Positions 35,201 to 46,600 of a DNA stretch of 64,000 nucleotides are shown here, piece after piece. The notes under the pieces were generated by a model. That model did not search any database. It saw nothing but the letters and a program-made list of their open reading frames with translations, and was not told the origin of the DNA. Position 1 is the first letter of the stretch, and each line of letters opens with the position of its first letter. The stretch covers positions 78,988,355 through 79,052,354 of the forward strand of contig OZ020304.1 of NCBI GenBank assembly GCA_963971305.1. The letters are read 5' to 3'. Source of the stretch: Arcuatula senhousia (taxonomy: Eukaryota; Mollusca; Bivalvia; Mytilida; Mytilidae). The position numbers and the translations under genes are program-made.

Positions 35201-37113
35201 AACAACTAGATGCACCTACCATACCAATTTGGTTGCTGTAGCACTTGTTAGTAAGCAGGAATGGTCCATGTGGAAAATATAGGTCATATCAAGCATCCGA
35301 AGTATGCATTGTGCTTAGCATCAATAACCAATATGATTGATGTGGCACTGGTCAGTAAGCAGGAATTTGAGATATATGAATGAACAGACATACGGATGAA
35401 TGGACCTGAACACTATATGCCCCCTCTACTTTCGTAGGCCGGCATAAAAACACTGTCAGTACTATAGTTGAATTATATTGGTGCTCTTCTTAGTAATAAG
35501 GTATGGACCTAAACCATTCTTCTGTAAGAAGTGGATGCCTACCCTGATGCTTGGAGTATCACATAAGCCCGCCTCACTTTCTTGAGGTGAGCTTAAATCT
35601 GTCAAATTAAAAATTGGCTGCATTTCTTTAAACAGGAAGTTGGTTTACAACAAAATTGTAATCAAATCCCATGATATGGGACACTATGCTGATGCTTTAT
35701 CAAGAGGCTGTAATAAGCAGTTGTTAATACAAAAATGTTTAGCTGTCTGCCTGCCAACATCCACCATTTTATAACCTATGAATATTTACTTAATGAAATC
35801 TGGTAAAAAATATATCTATATTTCATAAAATTAGAAAAAGCAGAGCTAGGTTAAGTAGAGGTAAGCTGTTTTACAATCTTCCATTTTATTCCATGCTTTT
35901 TTGTTAAAGAATATTATCTAAAATCTATCAAAGATTATGTCAATCTTGGGAGCTATACATTCGGACATTTTTTTTCTTTTTCAGCTGTCCACAGAACTCT
36001 AATAGATGCCTGCAGGACAATTTTAGTGTGGGTTATAGATCTACTAATTTATTATGCTTTTGACAAGGTAATGATATTTGTTACTATTCCCTAATACCTT
36101 GAAATTCTTATGACATGTATTTCAATTCAAACCTTTAGAATGCCCAGATTTCTTTCCTTGCGCTGCCAATTGTCTGTATCCTCAGTTCTAGTTTAACTTC
36201 CCTTTTCAATTGTTTTTGGTTATGAGTTATTTTTTCATATTTTTAAAAACAATTTCTGAGTAACTAATTTACAGAAATTCAGAGGATTTCAATGTATATT
36301 TACAACAATGAGGTAAATCCTTTTAGCTTTGTTGACTGGAGTTGAATGTAAATAAAGTAACCAATTATTACTTTTTTCAGAATTTTGGAGAACCATTTGA
36401 TAAAGATTATGGATTATTACAAGGTAAAGAATAGCATGGCTTATGGCACCCTTCCTGGCAATAGTTGTGACCTTTGACCTATTGACCTTATAACCCATAG
36501 GCACCTTTCTCAACTCAAACTAATATGTGCAAGTTTCATGAAATTTTATCAAAGCCCTCAAAGGTTATGTGTTTGACAGATGGATGTAAAGCTAAATTCT
36601 ACACTCTCTCACTTTGGCAGAAAAGCAGGAACAAGAAACAAGAAAGTCAACCTCTTTTATGATCTCCAATGATCACTGGCTATATCAATATAATTTTTTT
36701 TGGTATTCAGAAATCAGGATTATTGCCAATACGACCAAAAATGAGCAATAATACTACTACTGTTTTCAATGATTCCAATACAGAGGTTTATGTCCATGAT
36801 ACCTTCTTCATAGTTAAGTGTTCCTTCCATTAAGACATCTTTACTCTATGGACAATGATTAGTCAGGTTTTGTACCACAAATAAACATTTTGACACACCA
36901 ACTCTGTTTCATTCCATTTCAGTTGATGGTTTCCTTTTTCTACTGATTGGGACAGCCTTATACAATGAACTGGTTGAAGTCCCTTGTATCCCTTGTCTCA
37001 GGAAACCAGTTCAACAAATGGAAGCAGTAGTCAGTGACCATGGTAACATACAAGATGGCAGCGATACAGATGATGAAATAAGACCATTGATACAGAACAG
37101 AAGAAAGAAGTAA
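29275..37113 (+). CDS. SLC35F6: Solute carrier SLC35F6-like membrane transporter
   Basis: Thirteen coding exons with consistent phase: 29275-29369, 30093-30184, 30565-30632, 30899-30945, 31585-31646, 31970-32049, 32279-32414, 33661-33755, 34015-34059, 34849-35029, 35985-36067, 36381-36423, 36923-37113; 405 aa (human 371). Drug/metabolite-transporter (EamA-like) fold, about 10 membrane segments. Family hallmarks seen: GMLVTGSINTLS near the start, TLCDLIGTSVAG, WQMLRGSIIIFAGILS (about 132-148), QIVSASQMVIEEMFL, HPLQVVGMEGSFGA, VTKSLTAVHRTLIDACRT and FLFLLIGTALYNE. Human SLC35F6 is reported at lysosomes and mitochondria; its substrate is unclear. The C-terminus ends DDEIRPLIQNRRKK; EIRPLI (394-399) is an acidic di-leucine sorting motif. 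It shares a short divergent promoter with PLEKHD1. The longer length than human comes partly from a polar loop near residues 30-100. Confidence 0.95.
29490..29790 (-). mobile_element. tRNA-derived SINE in SLC35F6 intron 1
   Basis: Read on the minus strand from 29790: the head GGCGGTGACCAAGTGG contains an A box (TGACCAAGTGG, 29785-29775) and about 40 bp later a B box (GGTTCGAGCCC, 29733-29723), the pol III promoter of a tRNA-like head. The body runs to about 29490 with a region that folds on itself (TACACATCAATGATGTGTA) and an AT-rich tail. Ends and target duplications are not resolved. The overlapping open frames are shadows. Confidence 0.8.
30313..31584 (+). other. SLC35F6 introns 2-4, little else
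   Basis: Apart from exons 3 and 4, this is AT-rich intron sequence. Short internal duplication of GTTAACAGAATATAT near 31230-31275. No repeat element recognised. Confidence 0.4.
32560..33650 (+). mobile_element. Degenerate family E element in SLC35F6 intron 7, interrupted
   Basis: The left part matches the left edge of element E at 47.5 kb (AGCATTCTGA...TTTTGCAAAACAATAC, then GTCCC-TACCGGCC). The right part carries the E core phrases (AAAGGGCCATAA, AACTTGATCTGTAACT). It is interrupted by a TTAA-flanked element at 32919-33394. Open frames of 142 and 70 codons in the left part are not protein-like. Confidence 0.5.
32919..33394. mobile_element. TTAA-flanked MITE (piggyBac/Kolobok-like), 476 bp
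   Basis: Ends GGGGATACGTTACTTT and, reverse complemented, GGGGCTACGTTACTTT (one mismatch in 16). TTAA directly flanks both sides (32915-32918, 33395-33398). TTAA target duplications are made by piggyBac and Kolobok transposases. No transposase encoded. Nested inside a family E copy. Confidence 0.8.
34200..34790 (+). repeat. Tandem repeat core in SLC35F6 intron 9
   Basis: Diverged units of about 165 bp share GTCGGCTCGTTAAACAGGAAGT (first bases near 34310 and 34475), ATATGGTGTACTTCTTG and ACCAAGTTTC. A related single unit is near 35630-35720. Ends of the parent element were not identified. Confidence 0.6.
35190..35455 (+). mobile_element. Family A element fragment in SLC35F6 intron 10
   Basis: Two family A units followed by GACATACGGATGAATGGACC and the end hairpin ATGCCCC-CTACTTTCGTAGG-CCGGCAT. 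A further hairpin (CTCACTTTCTTGAGGTGAG) at about 35565-35590 is the end of a different family. Confidence 0.6.
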
Positions 37114-37375
37114 ATCTGAGATCGTTTTAGATCAGTGTAAATGTTGATAAATATGGGTCTTTATTGAGTAAATTAACAAACATTTGAGTGAGCCCACTAA
37201 TTATTGACTGTGATATACTCAATATGTTATTTTGTTTCTATTCTTTTACATTACATCCATTAAATCATTAATTTTTTTCCATGTCAATATCATATTTTTG
37301 TATTCAAGATATAAAGATTATAGTTGAGTATTTACATGCAACTGTGATCAACTGTATATGGAAACTATTTATACA

Positions 37376-37381
37376 AATAAA
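37376..37381 (+). terminator. SLC35F6 polyadenylation signal
   Basis: AATAAA 263 bp past the SLC35F6 stop codon, giving a short 3' UTR. The convergent UTP25 stop lies 227 bp further on. Confidence 0.55.
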
Positions 37382-37607
37382 TTCTAAAAATTAAGATGCG
37401 TTTAATTTTGTTTATACCAGATCAACTAATGCATTCAACAAACGTCATCTTTAAATGAGCAGTTGATGAGTTTTTGTCATGAGTTATAATTGTGCAAAAC
37501 TTCATGAAAATTTAGTGTACATTTTAAATTGAGGTGTGTGATTTAGAATTTAATTAAGAATTCTTTCCATTATTCACAATAATTGAAAATTATAATGGTT
37601 TGATTTT

Positions 37608-40600
37608 TTATTCCCCTGACACAAACATGTGAACATTTTTGGATGAGTTTATCATGTGAGTTGCTCTGTCTGTTCCTACGACTTCACTGAGTTTCTGAGC
37701 ATCGTATTGTGAGTACAACACCGTACAAGTAGAATTTTCCTGATGTGTCTCTAATAACATGTTACATAGTTCACTGTAGAAATGTGGATACAACGGCAGT
37801 TCATAGAACACAATGTGTCGAATTCCTCGTAATTTAAACCTAAAATAAAAAATTGTATATAGGGATAATGGTAAGGTTACCAAAGCAACAACAATCAAGT
37901 TTACAAATCCAATCCTACTTTCCATTTAAGTCCAATTATCTCCCCTGAAAGGGGTTCTTGATGCACAATTGTAAGTTATTGAGTGTTTGTACTTTACAGA
38001 ACATGTTGACAAAATTGATCCATCATATAATATAGGCCAACCAGGTTTTATAGCACCTATTGTTCCTCTTCATTCTTCTGATTATTACAGTAATATATAA
38101 ACATTTTCTAAAATTATAAGCACTAATAAATGGACGCTGTAATAGTTGAACCCTAAAAATCTTGCCTATTTTACTTTAATGTTTATTTTGTGATTTTGTG
38201 TCCATGAATATACACTCCATATCCCTCCATTTTTAGTGTGTCTTAAGTTATAAGAAGCACACTAGAGTATAAACATGTACTTTACTTATAAGACTTTACC
38301 TTCTATAGAAATGTATTCTCTCTGTGTATAATAGAAAGTGAGCAGTTTTGTGATAGAACAAGTTTCTGGCTCTGGATACCTCTTTGTCCTTTGTATATCT
38401 ACAATAGATTAATTTTTTGTCATACATTTTTAGGATAAATATATCTTCATTCTCATTGTTTTTAAATAGTTCCTTTTTTGTTCCTACCTGTGGTAGAAGA
38501 ATTTGGCCTATGATTATCAGAATTAGTTTTAGGATAATTCTTTCCACTTCCTGAAACTTACACATATAAGCTAATGAGGTTAGGACTTCTATTGATATTG
38601 GTTTCAGAGGTAAAGGTCATATGTGTGGAAATGTTTGGCATACAAATGGCTTTCAAAATCTTTTTTTAAACCTTAATAGAATTTCATGAAACTTGTGAGG
38701 TACAAAATAGCAGAATTATACAGTGAATTGTTGACTCTAAATAACTTACTCGCTGATATACACAAAACTTAAATCTTCCTTGACAAAATAGTTTCTCAGC
38801 CGAACATAATCAAAATAGGAAGGAACATAGATTAAAGTCTGTGACAGAACAGGGTCCTTGTGTGTTGGTAAAATCTGAAAAGTAAAATGGAACATAGATA
38901 TAAGTCTGTGAAAGAACAGGGTCCTTGAACAGCAAATCATTTGACACCCAAAACATGAAGAATCACATTAGTACAAAATTAGCAACACATACCAGTACTT
39001 ATGTTGGAACAAGAGTAAACTAAGGTGTTACTAAAAAAGCAGTTCCTGTTTGTTGCAACATACTTGCTTCTAGACCATTCATAGGCATTGTATTTATATA
39101 AGATTTTATAAAATTTCTACTACAGGTTTGACTTTAATATCTTTTTAGTGAGAAACTTGGTTTGATGTCCAAAACTTAAATTAAACCCCGAACTTCTGAT
39201 AATAATAAATGTCACCATTTTATTTTCTTAAAAGTTTAACAACAAACATTACCTTTTTAACAAAGAAGTTAAATCTGTCATCTGCTAAATTGCTGTAACT
39301 ATTGCAACTTATCTTGTGAAAGACCTGCAATAATAAAATCCTTGAAATAAAAACTTGTAGCTTAGAATTTACATGTGATAAGACAGATTTAATGAACTTT
39401 TTATGTCAAGTTATTGTAATATTAAATATTTCTAAAGGTTGTGTATTAAAGTGCAATTTTCACTCATTAAAGCACATTTGTTCTGGTAGTCTCAGTCCCT
39501 CTTGTTTTGAACTTTTTATGGATTTGATTATTACTGAGTGTTATAGATTATCAATAGGTTGGTGTTATTGTTTTTTTGTCAAGAGGGGGTCTTTCTTTAA
39601 AATTTTTAGGATTGGTTTTGAATGGCATGCATTATATTTCTGATCTAGGGCCTATTGCAAAACAGCGAGTAGTGACCAGTGGTTACATTGAAGGGTGATG
39701 GCTGTTTGCCATTGCAGATTTTTTTATATGTAGGTTGTGGTGTACACTTATTCCACACCTCATTATCTTCTAGTATTGCAATAAGAAGTGTAAAAGTATC
39801 ATAAGGGTCTGTTGATTTTAAGAATTGATTTGATTTGAACCAAATCGTATTACCATACATATATTACAATGAGAAGTATTATAAATGTGTGTGCTTTGAT
39901 TGGAGGTCTTCACAGCATTACCTAAGGTGACCAGGGTTAATAATGGCTTTATTACGTACAGACCTGGAGAAAATAAGCAAGTCTTAGTTTTTCTTACCTG
40001 AGGTAACTGTGTGACCACCTGTGATATGGTACCCTTTGTTTCTCTCCGATGTACTGTTATTTTACCACTGCTGTCTTTTTTAGTTAAGGATATAGTTGAA
40101 TGTGTGAGTTTGTTATTACTTCTGATTTGTTTTCTCCTATCAATATATCACTTCTTGTAGTTATAATAGTTGAAATCGATGACATGGCCCTACTATTATA
40201 AATGTTTAGTACTTTATTTTATTTTTAGCTTTTACAATGCCAATGGTAACAAGGCCATCGGAAAGGGGTGTGTTGGGTGCTATTGCACCCCCTTCTGCCA
40301 ATAATATAATGAAAAACCCTCTATGCACTAAAACCTTCCAAACTTGGTCAAATATAAGAATTTTTTTTAGCGTACATTTAATTTATATCTTAAATTATAA
40401 CCACAATTTCACTAAAAGGATACTGAGACAATGTTTGTTGAATAATGACACCAGCTGAGGAGCACTCACTGAACTAAAGATCATTGTCTGTCTGTAATAT
40501 TTATTCCTGAAAATAAATAGATATTTCAATTATGAATTATGTTTAATTCTATTCAAACTTAATGTTCAAAGAAATGGGTTATTCAGTTAACTATAAATTG

Positions 40601-43600
40601 ATATATTATAGGCTGAATAATTGTCCATATGGTTTTTAACAGGGTTTGGTGGGCAACAAAGTGATTCTGAAAAAAATAATCAATCTAATTTAATGCAAAC
40701 ATTTCTAGAACTATTTAGAATTCTTACCATCCATTTAATGCCCACATCCTAGCTCTAGAGAAGTCTGTTCCATGTGATTCTTTGGGTTGTAAATGTAGAT
40801 GTTTCATTATGTGCTAAAAGTGAATATAATGCAATGACAAAATACAGCTCTAAATGTCGGAAATCTTGCAATTTTATGTTTAGGTCAACTAAAAAGTAAA
40901 TATTTTAAAGGTTATATTACTCTATTTTATTGACTGGGTTGGTCACGGGTCAATTATTTCGGGACTCTTCGTTTAAATCTTACCTAAAAGACTGAGATAT
41001 TTAAGCTCCCCCCAACCTTGTGAATAAAATAGAGTAATAACAGAATTTTTAACCAAACATCAAAGATTTGCTTTACTAATTAAAGAATCATTTTTGTAAT
41101 AAAAAAATATTTAATTGAGAATGAAGAAGTGGGTCAACATTTTTTCATATTCATTATATCTTGGTCATTTATTTCATCTTAATAGTGTTACAGGTTGATT
41201 TTTTTTCCATTTCATTGGTGCATTTCATTTCATTGTTATGTATTGTATATTGATATATAGTTTCTGAACAGAGTAAATTTTATCATTCTTCTGTACAACA
41301 ATTGCCAACATAATGTTAAATCTTTAAGAGGCTGTCCATGTAGAAATCAGGCAAAAGCCTACAGAATCTAGCACATTAAAGAATTGATTCTATATAAAAT
41401 ATATCTAAGTTATCTCTTCAAAAAACCAAAGATCTGCATTTGTTTTGGGGAATGGATGTTAACCTGATGTGAAATGAATGATTTTTTTTTAAAACAAAAT
41501 TTGTCACGTCCCAGCTATTGCCTGGGTTTTGCTTGGACAGCCTCAAAATAATTTTCTTTCACAATACCATTTTTGAACACAAAAATTATATCAAATTTTG
41601 TTCACTTACCAAAACATGATCCCAGTTCTGCATCAGTAAGACATCGGCCTGGTCTAGTATCAACATCTCTATAGAATTCAGAAAGTCATAGTCTCTTTCT
41701 TTGTCTCTGAAAAAATACACATACAGTACCGAAAATTCAATGATAGACAAACATTTTGAAAATCTACTAAGATTAAGACTGACGCTGGACTATATGAAAA
41801 AACTTTGCAAGAAATTAAAATATTTGAATCAGTACCTAATTGCTACCTATGAATGAAAGATTTTAACTTCATGACTTTATCAAAAATAGGTGGACAGCAT
41901 TGTGAAACATCTTAATTTTAAACATTTGTATCAATTAAAACCATATTAGTGTCAGGATACAAGAACTTGCAAAAGCTGAATCACCAAGGAGCAGGAAAGC
42001 AAAATAGATGTTTAAACAAAAAGCAAATACCCTTCAGATCCAATAATGGTCCTTAGACCTAATGGTGAAGTTATAAGGATATCTGCTGCATAAAACTGTG
42101 TGTATAATTTAAGAGTTTTCTTAGCCACACCAAGCCCTATTCTGAAATGGTCATCAGTGCTGCCTGTAAAAGTTGCCTCATAGTCCTCTATAATATAAAA
42201 AAACATCATTAAAACTTAGTTGTATTGATTTGATATCTAGAGAAACTTGTGTACATAAACCAAACTTTCATTGATTTCTTGAGTTCAATTTTGTTCATTT
42301 CAAAATCTATTCAAATATTTCCTCAAAGGAATTATGCATAGACAGGTTACTCTGTAAAAATAATAGATTTAAAACTTTTCTTTGAGGTTACACTGTAAAA
42401 ATAATAGATTTAAACTTGTCTTTGATCATTTCAGTAAAAGATTACCTTTTATGGCTTATATTAACATGTCAACGTATAATTTTTCAAGACCTATGATTCT
42501 GAAAAATCAGTTTAAATTCAAAAGTAATTGGGTTCCTGACAAAAACTTTCAGGACATATAATTTCTTGTTTATAACTCAATATTAAAAAACCTGGTTTAA
42601 GTCCTTTCTTCTGGTCTGAGTTGTCTTCTTGAAACTCTTCGTAAAATCTGGCTTTACTGCTCACCATACCCTGAACAATATCATATGAACATTTAATTAA
42701 AGAACAGCACAGTTATGATCATAAGAGGAACACATTATATTAAAGTAATTAACTGGTGATATTTGAGTGAGTTCTTGACCTTATAAATTTCCTAGGGGCT
42801 AAACATTTTGTGCAACAAGTATTTATTGTGCACATTGCCCGTAAACATTTTTTCTTAAATTCTTTAAGTCATGCATATGGAACTTTACAGCAGAGGAAAT
42901 TCTTTTTATAGCTAATCTTTTCTCTATTTTTTCTATATTTAAGTTAATTTATCATCATAACAAAAACTTGTAATACATTTTTTTTATATTTCAGTTAATT
43001 AATTGTAATATTGACAACTCATCACTGTAAATCATACCTTTTCCCCAGATTTTATTAAATTAATCGTAATATTGACAACTCATACACTGTAAATCATACC
43101 TTTTCTCCAGATTTCAGTAAACTTATCATAATATTGACCACTCGTAATGCTGACTCTCTGAATGGTAACAACATCAACACTTTAGGCCTTGTCAGTCCTT
43201 GGTCTCTGTATTCTCTAAAAAAAATAAAGTTCAAAAAATCATTATAGAAGACATTCTTAGACATGGTATTCTTGCTATAAATATGATATTTTGTAGAAAT
43301 AGATCAGGTGATCTTAGATGATGATAAACTGGTACACGATGATAAGAGGAACCTAACCAACTTAGAAAATTTGCAATAAAAGATCCCATTACTACATACT
43401 TTAGATTCGTTCATTTTCATAGGCACCAATTATGTGGTTTGAAAAACAAGAGGCTCCCAGGAGCCTGAATCACTCACCTGGTCTTGAGTCAACCCTATAC
43501 ATTTTAGGGGCCATAACCACTATCAGGGGTTATCTGACAACTTTGACCCTATGAAAACTTTTGTAGAGCTAAATGAACTGAACATTTCAGCAAGCAACAG

Positions 43601-46600
43601 CTTCTCTCTATTTGCTATAGTTTTCATTCACTAAGCCAAAAACATCAAAAAAGTTATTTTAGGGGCCGTAACCCCTATAAGGGGTCATCTGACAACTTTG
43701 ACCCTATGAAGACTTTTGTAGAGCCAAATGAACTGAACATTTAAGCAGGCAACAGCTTTTCTCTATCTGCTATAGTTTTCATTCTATAGGCCAAAAACAT
43801 GAAAAACCTTCATTTTACGGGGCGTTACCCCTATAAGGGATCATCTGACAACTTTGATCCTATGAATACTTTTGTAGAGCTTAATGAGCTGAACATTTAG
43901 GCAAGCAACAGCTTCTCTCTATCTGCTATAGTTTTCATTCCATAGGCCAAAAAAATGAAAAATCGTTATTTTAGGGGCTGTTACCCCTATAAGGAGTCAT
44001 CTGACAACTTTGACCCTATGGAGACTTTTGTAGAGCTAAATGAGCTGAACATTTAAGCAAGCAACAACTTTTCTCTATCTGTAATAGTTTTCATTCTATA
44101 GGCCAAAAACATGAAAAAAGCTATTTTTCACCTTTAAGGGGGCCATAACTCCTATAAGGGGTCATCTGACAACTTCGACTCAATGGAGACTTTTGTAGAG
44201 CTTTTGATGCTGAAGCAGCAATGTGGCATCAGATTTCATCTATCTCTTATACTTTTTGATTTACAAGCCAAAGACAGTAGTCTGACCCCCCTGGTCTATT
44301 TTTAGTAACAGAGGCCATGTTGTTTGGACGGCGGTCACCATTTGTGCAATCTTGGTAGAGGACATCCCATAGATGAAGTGTGCAAAGTTTCAAAGCAATT
44401 GCTTCAGTCGTTTCAGAGGAAAAGATTTTCAAAGAAAAGTTAACGACGGACGACGAGGACGGACGCCAAGTGATGGCAATAGCTCACATAGACCTTCGGT
44501 CCAGGTGAGCTAAAAAAAGGTTCAGTTTGTGGATTCTTTAATTCACGGTTTCTGAAGTGTGCAGCATACAGATAGATAAATGTAAAATTTCCTTTTTGTG
44601 GGCTATCAAATTCAAAGGTCACCCCATTGGTACCTCTGCTTCTTTCAAGGCCACCCTTGAAAAAGTAAGGAAACCACAGTTCTTGGTTTGTATTAACTTT
44701 AATAACCAGACTTACTTGTCTTCATTACCTTTGACCTTTAACTTAGCATTGTGAGCTAACACCTGCTTCCTCGTTCTGTAACAAATATTAAACAGTATTC
44801 AATGATTTCCTATCTCAAAAAAATATCAACTACGTGCCAACGAAAATGTTATAATTTTTACATTTTTGCATTCATGTGGATATAAAGAAATCATTTGGAA
44901 AACAGAAAGAGATATGTAGTTTGTTTACTTTCATAATTGTATCATCAATATACCTTTTTTATCTACAAAAGGTATATTGTATTCATGTCACTTTATATAG
45001 GCCTTAACCATCTATCCTAGTTGAGTTTGAGCTTATGAAATATTATTATTATTATTACAAAGGATAATTTTTTTTCTTTCAATATTCTTCTTAAATTGCA
45101 TTCTATAAGGAACATCTTTGTTTTCCAGACTCCCTATTTAAATATTTAAAAAACATCTTACTTGAGGACATGATTTAAGGCATGTAGGCAGTACATTAAT
45201 CTGATGTGTTCACCTGACTCAGGGGTTCTACAAGGGTAGTACAAATCCTACAAAAATCAATAAAATGTGACTCCTATCACATTTGGCACATATTTGGTGG
45301 AATTTTTAAATTTTTTTGCTGCAAATGTTGTCCTTATTATGTTTAACGGAATAAAGAAGGAATGTGTCCATGGGACACGGATGCCCCCGCTAGGCCAACA
45401 ACAGGAAAGTCGCTTAGGACATACAGTTTGTCATACTGAACAATCCTAAAAAGTTTCAAATCATTCTCATGTACGGTTCCTGAGAAAAGCTTAACAGAAA
45501 TTTTCAAAGTCATGTTCACATATTTTCACATCGGCCTAAGTCCCAAACAGGAAGTAGATGTCCGACAGGTCTCAAAATCGCTTAGGAAGTATAGTTTGTC
45601 ATACTGAACAATCCTACCATGTTTCAAATCATTCTCATGTATGGTTCCTGAGAAAAACTTGACGAAAATTTTCTGATCATATTCACATATTTTCACATTG
45701 GCCTAAGTCCCAAACAGAAAATAGGTGTCCGACAGGTCTCAAAATCCCTTAGGACGTATAGTTTGTCATACTGAACCATCCTACCAAGTTTCAAATCATT
45801 CTCATGTATGGTTCCTGAGAAAAACTTGACGGAAATTTTCATAGTCATGTTCACATATTTTCACATTGGCCTAAGTCCCAAACAGAAAGTAGATGTCAGA
45901 CAGGTCTCAAAATGGCTAAGGACATATAGTTTGTCATACTGAACCATCCTACCAAGTTTCAAATCATTCTCATGTACGGTTCCTGAGAAAAGCTTGAAAT
46001 TCATACCGACAGACGGACATGAGTAAAACTTAATGCCCCCCCGACATGTCGTCGCGGGGGCATAAAAATAACATGTAGGTTGGACTTGTGACTTCAGAGA
46101 AATAAGTTAAAAACCCAAAGGTAACCCTTATGTTGGAAGAACAGACAAATGATCAAAAGGTCAGACAAAATAAACAAGTATAATTACTGAATCATAACCA
46201 AGACTGAGTGATGCAATTCCTTATTTACTTTTCCATCTGATGTATTTCCATTATGTCAAGTTAAATTTAAGTCCATCCTACAGATTAGTAGGAATAGCAC
46301 TAACAAGACTATATAGGGAAAAAAATAAAGTTCAATTATCTCCCCTGATTGATATCTTAAAACAATGAAATTCTGGGATATAATGGTTGATAACAAGAGT
46401 TGACACTAAAGTATGTCTCGCCTGTCAGCACCATCACAGAACTCATTGGAGGTCTAGCTGGGCCATCAGAAAAGTTAAGGTCAAGGTCATGTGACAGGTG
46501 ACAAAATTCCATTTAACCATCACAAAAATGTCTAAGTTTGTTCTAGATACCATAGTTATTGAGAACAATGAAAAAAGACCAACATTCACTAAGTCATTCA

